Below, piece by piece: positions 20,049-30,100 of a stretch of 64,000 nt of DNA. Source of the DNA: Stentor coeruleus (Eukaryota > Ciliophora > Heterotrichea > Heterotrichida > Stentoridae); contig MPUH01000128.1 of assembly GCA_001970955.1 (NCBI GenBank), forward strand, positions 1 to 64,000, given 5' to 3'. How positions within the stretch are numbered: position 1 is the stretch's first letter; each line of letters starts with the position of its first letter. The notes under the pieces were generated by a model, which worked only from the letters and a program-made list of their open reading frames with translations, had not been told where the DNA came from and made no database searches. The position numbers and the translations under genes were made by a program.

Positions 20049-21935
20049 TTATATATTATATTTCTTAGTAGGATACAAAGTCCCTTTATCCCTATATTTA
20101 ATCATCATAACTCTTTTTAAATGCTCACACTCTGATCCACATTTATTATTATGCGCTAATAATATCTCAAATATCTCCATCCTAGCTTTCTTACTAAGCC
20201 CCAAATACTCAGCCTGAGTCATATTTAATTTTTTCAATATCATTTCTTCTTTAGTCTGTTTAACTTCTTTCAAACTTCTTTTCACAATATTATTCGCTGA
20301 TAAATCCTCATGAATCTCAGCTAATTTCGCGTTAAAGTTCTCAGATGTGTTTATTGAAAAAGACTCATTACTTTCTGGAGTAAGAATTTTAGAAGTCATT
20401 TCATTAGCTGATTTTTTACTTGATAAAAACACATCAGGCGATTTGTATCTTATACTACCATCTTTAATACTTATATCAGAAAATCCACCTTGTTCTTGTT
20501 CTATAATCGGCTTATTATCATTTGTTGTTAGATTTATGGGCATTTTTTTGATTTTTTCTTCATTACTTTGATAAAATTTCGGGGTTAATGTAAAAACTTT
20601 TGTGTTTTTTTTCGCTTCTTTTAAGGTTGACTTTAATTGTATGTTTGAATACAATTTTTGTTGGAGTTTTTCTTCAATCATTAATCTTTTGTTTTCTTCA
20701 TCGTTAAGTTTTTGTTCTAGGATTTCTCTTTCTGAAGCTATATCTTGGATTTTTTTCATAAGTCCATCGAGGTTTTCGTTCATCTCTCTGATTTTTTCGT
20801 TTTTTTTACCAATGACGATAAATGATTCTTTTAGTTTTGTCTTTGTTTTTTCTAATTCTACTTCAACAACTTCAGTTTTTATTACAGCTTGTTTGAGTTC
20901 TTTTATTTCTTCAGATTTAGCTTCAATTCTTTTGACTTTTTCCTTACATTCCCTACATGTTGTTTTTCCAAGTTCTTGTAAGGTTTTTTTGTGATTATTA
21001 AGTTCTTTGTGTTGAATGTTAAATTCATCTTCAATTTTATCAAGTTTCTCAAGCCTCTCAGCCAAACTGCGTATTTCTCTATCTTTTTCCTTTATCATGA
21101 CTTTTAAATAATCCCATGATTGTATATCGTTGAAAGTTAGCCCAGTTTGAGTATATCTTGTTACTTGCAAATTTCCAAGCTTATTTCTGCTTAGAAATAC
21201 CTCATCATTTTCAGAATATTCTGGGTATTTTTGAACTAGTTCTTTTGGGTTTTCTGTTAGTATTTGTTGGGGTAAACTTGGAATTTTGCTAAGGCTTGGA
21301 ATATCAATTGGTTTAAGGCTTTGTAATAACTGACGTAGAGTTTTAACAACTTTACTATGATTCATTTGGTCTATTCGTGTAATAACGCTATTTAGAATAT
21401 CAATGTACTTTTCAAAGTCTTCATCCTTGTCGATTAGTTCGAAAATATCACCTACTTGAACCGCAATATCTTTTTTATCTTTATTTAATCTTGAAGTATT
21501 TAGGCCTTGATCATTGCTTTGTCTTATCTTTTTATTTAATAACTTTTGATACGAAGTCCATCCTCGACCTAAACATTTTGATATTCTTGTGTCAACTTGT
21601 CCTATACAATATATTATTCCTTCTAAAAATTTTTCATATGTCTTAAGGTCCTTTTCTTTTTGTTTTTCATTGAAAAATTCTTTATTTTTTGAATTTTTTT
21701 GGTTGATTTCATAAGAGTCTAGTTCTTCTTCAAGTCTTGAAATTTCTTTGTAAATAGCATTGCTTGTTGTTCGTTTTGGAGATGAAGAAGTCCAAGAGCT
21801 AGAAAATTCTGCTAAATTATCATTAGTTTGGATAGTAATAAATCTTCTCTTAGTTGTTGTAGCGGATCTAGGAACTTGTGTATAACCATATCTTGATGAA
21901 ATTGGTGATTGACTTAGCTGAGGAAAATTCTCCAT
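20049..21935 (-). CDS. Coiled-coil protein with conserved-looking Cys-containing C-terminal module
   Basis: A 628-residue protein that I do not recognise. The N-terminal 75 residues are S/T/R-rich and probably disordered. Residues about 75-240 are mixed helical. Residues about 280-460 are a long coiled coil interrupted by a short CRECKEKV pair. A disordered S/T/N-rich stretch follows. The C-terminus is compact: MTQAEYLGLSKKARMEIF, then CGSECEHLKR and YRDKGTLYPTKKYNI, with two Cys and a His that might bind zinc. The final module reads like a small conserved docking domain rather than a coiled-coil tail. A cortical or basal-body role would fit the architecture but is only a guess. The gene converges on the carboxypeptidase gene, with 153 bp between stops. 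Confidence 0.8.
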   Translation of the reverse strand: MENFPQLSQSPISSRYGYTQVPRSATTTKRRFITIQTNDNLAEFSSSWTSSSPKRTTSNAIYKEISRLEEELDSYEINQKNSKNKEFFNEKQKEKDLKTYEKFLEGIIYCIGQVDTRISKCLGRGWTSYQKLLNKKIRQSNDQGLNTSRLNKDKKDIAVQVGDIFELIDKDEDFEKYIDILNSVITRIDQMNHSKVVKTLRQLLQSLKPIDIPSLSKIPSLPQQILTENPKELVQKYPEYSENDEVFLSRNKLGNLQVTRYTQTGLTFNDIQSWDYLKVMIKEKDREIRSLAERLEKLDKIEDEFNIQHKELNNHKKTLQELGKTTCRECKEKVKRIEAKSEEIKELKQAVIKTEVVEVELEKTKTKLKESFIVIGKKNEKIREMNENLDGLMKKIQDIASEREILEQKLNDEENKRLMIEEKLQQKLYSNIQLKSTLKEAKKNTKVFTLTPKFYQSNEEKIKKMPINLTTNDNKPIIEQEQGGFSDISIKDGSIRYKSPDVFLSSKKSANEMTSKILTPESNESFSINTSENFNAKLAEIHEDLSANNIVKRSLKEVKQTKEEMILKKLNMTQAEYLGLSKKARMEIFEILLAHNNKCGSECEHLKRVMMIKYRDKGTLYPTKKYNI

Positions 21936-22754
21936 AATATTAGGCTTTATATTTTATAGCAATAAACAGTAATTTAGGTTTTCATATCTGATAACAAAAT
22001 CAATATTTCAAGCCTAAATTCTTGTATAGTTTATATATCTCTAAGATCATAAGTCATCCAACATTAAATTTAAAATTTTATTTACTTGATTAAAGGAGGA
22101 AATTTTCCCTTAATTTAGGTATAAAAAATTCTTTTGATAATTTTAGCATTTTAGTATTTAGTCTTGCAAATTGACATAAATATTTACCTTACTGTATATA
22201 TGCAGCAATTATTTAATTATTAAGTAGCTTAGAATATTTCTTTTCATAAATATTATCAACAAATAATACTTTATAAATAACCAAATTAGTATAATATATG
22301 TATTTATAAAATATATACCTATCTCTTACTCAAAAAAAACTTCAATTAATACTTTCTTCTTACAATTTATTCTATTTTTTCAAAGTCACATAATTNAAAA
22401 TTAGTATAATATATGTATTTATAAAATATATACCTATCTCTTACTCAAAAAAAAAACTTCAATTAATACTTTCTTCTTACAATTTATTCTATTTTTTCAA
22501 AGTCACATAATTTTTATGTTTTTATTCAAGTAAAGCTTATATTTTACAACTTTTTAGAATTTACAAATTACTCAATAAAAAACACTTTTTCCCTTCAGAC
22601 ACCCTAAAATAAAAGTTTGTCTCTAATTATAAAAGTATTTATTGATATCCAATCATAGAATTTTTAATCAGAGCTTCAATAACATGTAAAAAAGAAGATA
22701 AAAAATGTTAAATTTTTTTATTTTTAGAGAGTTTATAATTAATATATATATCGA
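21936..22754. other. Divergent intergenic region containing a duplicated contig join
   Basis: Apart from the repeat at 22283-22512 nothing is recognised. This is the shared upstream region of the coiled-coil gene on the left and the UBL3-like gene on the right. Confidence 0.5.
22283..22512. repeat. Tandem duplicate of about 113 bp split by a single N
   Basis: Copy 1 is about 22283-22395 and copy 2 about 22398-22512, with one N at 22396. The copies differ in an A-run (8 versus 10), which is a typical sequencing or assembly difference. It probably represents overlapping contig ends. Confidence 0.85.
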
Positions 22755-23075
22755 ATGATATCATTGAACTTTATATTCCCTAAAACCGACCAGCGAGTTT
22801 TAAAAAAATACAAATCATCAGACAAAGTATGCAATATATAGATTTACCAAATCAAAGAGTCTTTACTGAACACATCATTGCCTTTGAATATTGACAAAAA
22901 TACTATTGACTATATAAGATTTTTTTCTATGGGCAAAGAGCTAGATGACAGCAAGCCTTTGAGTTCTTATCCTTTACCTGATCCTTCACATCCGATGCCA
23001 ATTCATGTGCATTTATTATATCTTCAGACTGCAAGAATTACTCCTATGTGCTGTGATTCATGCAACATAGTTTAG
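22755..23075 (+). CDS. UBL3/MUB-like membrane-anchored ubiquitin-fold protein
   Basis: Two exons, 22755-22826 and 22842-23075, are joined over GTATGCAATATATAG, giving 101 residues beginning MISLNFIFPKTDQRVL. The ATG-started frame alone is only 24 codons long, so simple ORF calling misses the gene. The protein is a single ubiquitin-like fold: first strand at the start, a helix around DKIYQIKESLL, then YIRFFSMGKELDDSKPLSSY (matching the ubiquitin I-F-x-G-K-x-L-x-D-x-x-T-L-x-x-Y strand-turn) and a final PIHVHLLYL strand. It ends CCDSCNIV: a CaaX box (CNIV) with neighbouring cysteines suited to palmitoylation. UBL3 and plant MUB proteins (about 117 residues) share exactly this plan; they are prenylated, sit on membranes and sort cargo or bind E2 enzymes instead of being conjugated. 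There is no C-terminal GG. Confidence 0.85.
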
Positions 23076-23869
23076 TTTAAACTAATTCTATTGTTGTTTA
23101 TCTTAGGATGTAAAATTTAGTGTAGTTTTTGATTGACCTTTACAAGTTTATTGAAACTAAATTATTTTATTACTTTAATGGCAGGTCAAATAGATTGAAT
23201 TCGCGGGTGTAGGATTTAATAATTAAATTAGGCAAGCTGTTTTTTGCTTGTATATTTTTTATAGGGTTTATACTTGGTAATGACGTTTTTATCATATTAT
23301 TTAGTTAAATTATCATATAAAAATTGATATGAAGTTTTTTAATATAAGGAAATGTTATGTAAACTAAGTAATGTAGTTATTATTTACCTGATGATAATTA
23401 GTTGAAATAACATAGAATGGGTACTTAGATTTGGGTAGAAAATTAATTGGATATGATAGGTTTTATTGAATAAATAAAGTAGTTTAGATGAAAATGCTTA
23501 AAAATTTCTAGAGATTTTAAATAGAAATTTATATTTTTGTAATTTGTTTAGCATATGCTTGATTATATTGATTTTTTGTAATTTTTCAGGCTTTGCTTGA
23601 TTGTGGATATTATTGGGATTTAATTATTAATTAAATTTAATTCTTTTTTGCTTAGTTTTATGATTATAAACTATACTAACAGATATATACAAAACATCTT
23701 AATCTTTATCCCATAAAAACCATAAATCACTAAACAACCAAAATATCCTCTTTTATAATTTAACACCCTACTCTCCATCTAGAATCATAAACCTCAACAC
23801 CTATCCAATCTCTAACACCAAAAACGTTCAAAAATCCATTAAAACTGCAATAACTTATAATAACTCGCA
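23076..23869. other. Convergent intergenic region, nothing recognised
   Basis: The left two thirds are G/T-rich and the right third C/A-rich on the + strand, as expected between two convergent 3' ends. No ORF, RNA gene or repeat was seen. Confidence 0.55.
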
Positions 23870-24547
23870 TTAATTTTGTACATAAACTTGAATTACAACC
23901 CCATCCTTAACCCCACAGTGATAAAGAGTCATATCATTTTTCATCTCCTTTCCATTATAAAAAAGCCTTATTTTATCCTGATCAACAATAACAATCTCTG
24001 TATAGCGTGTCTTAATAATCTTAATAAGCTCTCCTGTATAAACTTCTAATTTTTTATCTGTAAACTTGGCACATCTCATTACAATGTTTATAGAATCTCC
24101 TTTAAACCAATCTGGTAATTTTTGAAAAGTTTTTTCTACTCCATACTTTGAAGCTTCATTTATAACATAAACTGGTAGATCATATCTATACCCAACATCA
24201 TCAAATGTAAGCATTAAAGTACCACTTAACATTGAAAGACCTGAGGATTTTATAATTTGTTCAGCTATTGTTGGAAGTGGTTCTGAACATGCTGCTTTAA
24301 GAATATTCCATACTTCAATGTTACCTTCTACTCTTGTATCCCAGAATTCTTCTATTTTTTTCTTTACATCTTCACGAGTTGCTAAAGTTTCCCATGCTGG
24401 AGTTCTTTTACAACCTTTACCTGAAGTACGGTTTTCTATGTGTTTTTTACCATATATCATCAAATTTAAGTTCCCTAGACGTACTGTTCGAACTCTGGTA
24501 AAACCTGATGTTGAGTTTGAATTTTGACATACACAGCCTGAACCCAT
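23870..24547 (-). CDS. UBTD-like ubiquitin-domain-containing protein
   Basis: This 225-residue protein has the two-part plan of UBTD1/UBTD2 (DC-UbP). The first part is the UBTD helical domain: KRTPAWETLATREDVKKKIE, then FWDTRVEGNIEVWNILKAA and FDDVGYRYDLPVYVI. The C-terminal ubiquitin-like fold (about 150-225) ends GVVIQVYVQN without a GG tail, so it is not a conjugatable ubiquitin. The N-terminus MGSGCVCQNS fits N-myristoylation at Gly2 with palmitoylation at nearby Cys, as also suggested for metazoan UBTDs. In animals UBTD binds E2D ubiquitin-conjugating enzymes. It lies convergent to the UBL3-like gene, so two unrelated non-conjugating ubiquitin folds are neighbours here. Confidence 0.9.
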   Translation of the reverse strand: MGSGCVCQNSNSTSGFTRVRTVRLGNLNLMIYGKKHIENRTSGKGCKRTPAWETLATREDVKKKIEEFWDTRVEGNIEVWNILKAACSEPLPTIAEQIIKSSGLSMLSGTLMLTFDDVGYRYDLPVYVINEASKYGVEKTFQKLPDWFKGDSINIVMRCAKFTDKKLEVYTGELIKIIKTRYTEIVIVDQDKIRLFYNGKEMKNDMTLYHCGVKDGVVIQVYVQN

Positions 24548-25637
24548 TTTTTTGAATAAGGATTATAAAGTGAATTGCTTTTAAGATAAGTTTTAGGATT
24601 TTAGATAAGGGGAAATAGATTTTTTTTGGGTGATATTAAAAAAGTATGGATAAGAGGTTGATAGATTTAATAATCGGAATATGAGGAATTTAACTGGTAA
24701 GTAATGNTTTTTAAGATAAGTTTAGGATTTTAGATAGAGATTAGGAAATAGATTTTTTTTGGGTGATATGAAAATAGTATGGATAAGAGGTTGATAGATT
24801 TAATAATCGGAATATGAGGAATTTAACTGGTAAGTAATGATAAGAAAATATTGTAAGGAAAAATAAAATAGGATGATTATAAAAAGGATGATGATGAAAA
24901 ATAAAATTATTGAAGGAAATTGTTGTTTGTTAGAGTATTAGAGATCGGGCATGATTTTGTGTTGTGGGATAAGAGAATATATTATTTTTATGTGAAAAAG
25001 AAAATGATGATTATTATGTTAATGTATAATGATTGAAGAAAAAAAAATTATTTTGTTAATGGAATAATTTATGGACTTAAAGATTTTCATATGTAGTAAT
25101 TTGTAGTTTTTACATAGAGTGCAGTATGAGTGTTATTATATTTTTTACTTTATATTGTAATATAATTATAGTGTTTAGTAATTGAATCATATAGTATGAG
25201 CAGCTTAAATTATATTTTGCTTATAGCAAAAATACTTGCACCTATATATTTTAACACAAAAGCTATATAAACTTCTACTACAACAAATTTTACAGTTAAT
25301 CTTCTATATTTAGCATCGATTTTCTATTAATCAGCCAGCCCATCTAGCAATTACCTAAATTTCACACTAAAAACCTAAAAAAATCACACCAACCACATTC
25401 ATCATTAATTCTAATATCAAACCCTTTCCATTCCATATCAAACTTCTAATCCTTATAACCAAATGACAGAAAACCAAATTTAAATATAAAATCGTTTATC
25501 TTTCCTTATCATATCATCTAACCTACATCACTCTACACACTACAACCAGCAATGCTAACAAATCTAAATCCTTTTCCCCAACAATCATCAACCAAAAAAA
25601 TCTCTCTAAACCACAAAGTCATATTTTATATAAATTA
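24548..25637. other. Divergent intergenic region with a duplicated contig join
   Basis: The left half is G-rich on the + strand (upstream of the minus-strand UBTD gene) and the right half C-rich (upstream of the + strand PP2C gene). Apart from the duplicate at 24578-24839 nothing was recognised. Confidence 0.55.
24578..24839. repeat. Tandem duplicate of about 130 bp split by a single N
   Basis: Copy 1 is about 24578-24706 and copy 2 about 24708-24839, with N at 24707. There are small differences around the stretch following GGATTTTAGATA. This is another probable unmerged contig overlap. Confidence 0.85.
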
Positions 25638-26795
25638 ATGAGCACAAAACGTGATCTAACTCCAGCCAAAGGTCCAGGTATAAAACAAAGCATTCTAGAA
25701 ACCATCAAACCATTCACACAACTAACCCCAGACCCAGTTTCATCATCTCTAAATAAACTCCCTCTAATAAAATCCCCAGTAAACCACCTGCCAAAAAGAA
25801 ATCTTATAAACAGTCTGGCAAAATCTACCCAAGCCAGTAGTTCTGAAGATCTTAAAAAAGAAAAACTAACTCTACCAAAACCTAATCAATTAACCCCAAG
25901 GTTAACAAAATCTTCAAGAAACCCAGCAAACATTGTTACAAGAGTAGCTTTTAAAAGTCGAGTTGGGTCTATACTAGGTAAACCAAAAGTTCATAATCAA
26001 GATAGTTTTATTATAAAACCCTCACTTCAAGGATTAAGAGGACAGTATATGTTTGCAGTTTGTGATGGACATGGAGCTTATGGGCATCATGTTTCACAAT
26101 ATGTTAGAGATTTATTTCCAAGTTTCCTTGAAGAATTCTTAGATCATGATCTTTCATCATTAACAATAGAGAAAAGCTTTCATCAGGCTATAACAAAACT
26201 TAACAAAGGACTTTTAGAAACTGGAATTGAAATTGCATTTTCTGGGACAACATTAAACTGTGTAACTATTTTTGGGTCTTTATGTGTATGTGCTAATATT
26301 GGGGATTCTCGTGCTGTTTTAGGGAAATTAAATCAAGGGATTTGGGATTATGCTGAATTATCTCAAGATCATAATACAAAAAGATATGATGAAAGGATGA
26401 GAATTCTTGGGTCAAATGGGAGGATTGCTCAAGATAAAAATGATGAAGGGAATTATGATGGACCTGAAAGAGTATGGCTTATGGATGATGATATACCTGG
26501 ATTAGCTATGACAAGGTCGATTGGTGATAAAATTTCTAAGATTGTTGGGGTTACATCAGACCCTGAAGTATTGATAAAAAGATTAAATTGTGATGATAAG
26601 TTTATTGTTATTGCATCAGATGGGGTTTGGGAAAATATTGATTCTAAGGAAGCGGTTATGATAATAAGTGGATATTATCAAGAAGGGAAGTTTGAAGAAG
26701 CTGCTGGAGCTCTTGCTATGGAAGCTGCGAAAAGGTGGGATAAAGATGATTATGTTGATGATATTACTGTTGTTGTTATTTTTTTATCGGCTTAA
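25638..26795 (+). CDS. PP2C-type protein phosphatase (first of two)
   Basis: A 385-residue metal-dependent Ser/Thr phosphatase. The first 105 residues are P/S/T/K-rich and probably disordered. The catalytic domain then shows NQDSFI, MFAVCDGHGAYGHHVSQYV (metal-binding DG), FSGTTLNCVTIF, CANIGDSRAVLG, LSQDHNTKRYDE, GLAMTRSIGDKI, FIVIASDGVWENID and the final metal Asp in DDITVVVIFLS. All metal-binding acidic residues appear present. It removes phosphate from Ser/Thr in cytosol or nucleus. There is a single exon. The 5' half is markedly C-rich and the 3' half G-rich on the coding strand. Confidence 0.95.
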   Translation: MSTKRDLTPAKGPGIKQSILETIKPFTQLTPDPVSSSLNKLPLIKSPVNHLPKRNLINSLAKSTQASSSEDLKKEKLTLPKPNQLTPRLTKSSRNPANIVTRVAFKSRVGSILGKPKVHNQDSFIIKPSLQGLRGQYMFAVCDGHGAYGHHVSQYVRDLFPSFLEEFLDHDLSSLTIEKSFHQAITKLNKGLLETGIEIAFSGTTLNCVTIFGSLCVCANIGDSRAVLGKLNQGIWDYAELSQDHNTKRYDERMRILGSNGRIAQDKNDEGNYDGPERVWLMDDDIPGLAMTRSIGDKISKIVGVTSDPEVLIKRLNCDDKFIVIASDGVWENIDSKEAVMIISGYYQEGKFEEAAGALAMEAAKRWDKDDYVDDITVVVIFLSA

Positions 26796-27152
26796 TAATT
26801 GAAATTTTTGGTGTTGATAAAAAAGGAAGGGTTTGAAGATTGGGAGATGGATAAGAGTTAAAAAAAATTATTGGTTTTAATATGGAATGATGGTGAGGAT
26901 TTTATTGTTTTGAATTTATTTTATGGGGATTAAGTGATTTTATGAGGGGTTGGTAAAGAAGATTAAGTATTTTGCAATTGAAAGATTTATGCTGTATAAT
27001 TAGAATAAATTGGTATAATTGATAAGGAGATTATATTAAAAAATCCTCCTACCTCTACTTCAACACATTTCCAATTTAAATACAATACATAATAAAATAT
27101 AAAATTATTACACAACATGATACTATTGTTTTAAAATTATATCAATCTACTC
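26796..27152. other. Convergent intergenic region, nothing recognised
   Basis: G/T-rich on the left, C/A-rich on the right, with the switch near 27040. No coding or RNA feature was seen. Confidence 0.55.
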
Positions 27153-30100
27153 TTAAAGTCGATTTCCCTTTTCCTTTATACTTACAAGGCGTTCTCTTTC
27201 TTCTAATTTTTTTTTAAACAATAAAATTTCCTTTTCTTTTTCAGTTAATATCTCATTTTTGTCTTCAAGTTTTTTGTTTATCGTAGCGATTTTAAATTTT
27301 TCAGCGAAAACATTTTCTTTTTCCTTAATCAAGTTTTCTTTTTCTTGTTCAAGTTCTTCAGTTAGTGACTTTAGATATTCAGCATCGTTTTTAAGATCAC
27401 TTCTTTCTTTAATCAACTTATCCTGAACTTCCTTAATTTCTCTTTCTTTAACTCGAAGTTTCGCTAAATTTTCCTCAAGTTCAGCTTGTAAGCATTCAAT
27501 CTGAGAATTAAAACTTACTTTTATATGTCCATTACTACTATTCAAATCACTAATTTCACTAGTCTCACTCATTTTATCTTGCATTATAGCACATCTCAAT
27601 TCCTCATTAACCTTCCTCAATATCTCACATTCCTCTTCTAAACATTGGCGTTTTTTTATCATCATACTAACCTCATCTTCTAATTTTCCTACTCTCATTC
27701 TAAGCCATTGACTTTCTTTTTTAATCACTTCATCAATAACATTTTCCCTAATCACCACTTCAATTTTCTCTTCAACTCCATCAAAATTCATCCTTATCCT
27801 ATTAATCATATCCAAAATCTGTCTTATTTGACTATTTTCTTTATCTTTATCATCATTTATATTCAACAATTTCTCAATTTCATCACCAACATACCCAGCT
27901 TGTATAATAAAATACTGTTCCAACTGTGAAATCTTAGCTTTAAGTGCAGCGTTTTCCCCTTGGAGTTTATTAAGCGATGTGATAATTTCTTGGTATTTTG
28001 GGTTTTCTTCAAACTCAGAACCTTTTTTATATGAATCCACAAGTAAAAAAGCTAATTCTAAATCGTTTCTTGTTCTAAAAAGCTCAGAATTTGCTGAAAG
28101 TAGTTCGCTTTGACAACACATGAGTTCGTTTCTTATAGATAATATTTCTTCTCTTGATAATTGTAATTCATTTATAGTACTTAATAGAATATTTTGTATA
28201 GTTTCTAGATCGAAAATAGTTGTTTGAAGGTTATTTTTAGATTTTTCTATTTCGAGATGCGAGTTTTGAACTTCTTCTTCTAAGTATTTGATTTTTTTAT
28301 TACATGTATTATGTGAAGGGTCTAGGTTTAAGAATTCAATTGGCGATGCTAAAGTAAAATCGCTACGTGCAAGTTCTAATTGATTTTTTGTATATTCAAG
28401 CTCAGAGCGTAAAGATTCAATTTCAGCTTTTAAGGAATAATCTCCTAAGTCTATGTTTATAGAGTCTCTTGATGGGTTTCTAGAATTCCTACTTGCTGGT
28501 CTGAAAGCTTCTAAGCTGCATTCGAGGGTATGGATTGCAGCTCTGAGTAATTGGATTTCTTTATCTTTTTCTTTGTGTATTAGTTGGCATATAGCTAGTT
28601 CAATACTTTCATCTATTGCTAGGTTTAATTCTATAATAATATTGTCATTTTCAACAGCCAGTTCTTTGTTTAACATACCTATTTTGTCGTTTAATAATAC
28701 AATTTTGTTATTCAAATTATCAATTTCATCATTTTTCCTTAATATTATCTCCTCAGCTTCTTGGGCACCGGTCTTTGCCTCTTCTAACTCTTCACCCATA
28801 TCCTCAAGCATTTTATTCAATCTCCTAACTTGTTCCTGAAGTTTTTTAATCTCTTTTTCTGTATCATTCATCACCCAAGGTAAACTTTTAGCTTTTTCAT
28901 GAGCAAATCTCTTCCCTTCTAACCCATTATTTCCCCACTCATTTTTATCTTGTCCTTTAATATCATTTATCTCTTTATTCAATTCTTCAATTTTCCCATT
29001 AAGTTCAATAATTTGTAAATTTTTCGTTTTAAGCTCAGCTGCCATTGAATGTTCAGTAAGCATTCTTGTTCTAGATGAATTCAATTCTGCTTTTAAATTT
29101 GCAACTTCTGATCTTGAAGATACCAATTCAGCTCTTGTACCAATTAAATCAGCTTTACAACATTCAAGCTCTAGAAGTTTAGTTTCAATTATAGAAACAT
29201 TATTTCCTTTTGTATATGTATGATCTAAATGACATTTTATAGCAAGTAATTCAGCTGTTGTTGAAGTGAGTTTAGATTTTAATGTTTGGATTTCGTTAAT
29301 CAAATTGTTTTTTTTATCTTTTTCTTCTTCTAAGAGAATTTGAATTTCGTTTATGTCTTTTTGTAATATAGTGTTGTCTTTAGAGAGATTATCTGATGAT
29401 TGTGGGGAAATGTTACAGGTTGGAGGTGTTTTGTTGAATGATTGAGATTTTGTTAGGAGGTCGTTTTGAAGTTTCGTTAGATCTTGCTTTACAGTGAAGA
29501 ATTTTGATTTTGTGCTGTTAAGTTCGTTTCTTAATATGGAGTTTTCTATTTTCAAAGACTCTTCTTCATCTTGTAATGTCTGAAGTTCGAATTGTAGTTT
29601 TTTTTCTATATCTTGCAATGATTGTAGATTACTGGTTATTTCTTCGATCTCACAATTTTTATCATTAATTTCCTCTTTTAATACTTTGATTTCATTATTT
29701 GCTTGAGCAAGTTGTGCTTTTAAGTTGTTAATATCTGATGTGGTACTATCAGATCTTGAAACTCCAGATTTTAGTTTGTTTGAATTCGTCAACCTTGCAC
29801 AATTAAGCTCAGTTTTTGTCACTGAGAGTTCAGAAAGTGCAGAGTCTAAATTGATTTTTATAGAGTCAAGCTGAGAATAAGCTGATGCAAGTTGTGAATC
29901 CTTTATCGACAAGCAAGCTTTGAGTTCTTCCATTTCAGAAAGTGCAAGGTCTAATTGAGACTTAGTATCTTCAAACCCTTGTATAGAAAGTGCAGCCTCT
30001 TCAAGGTGTCTTTTCAATTCTTCATTTTCTGTTTTAGTATTCTCAAACTCCAATACCGACACATGTAATACCCTATTATCACATTCTAAACATGAAGCCA

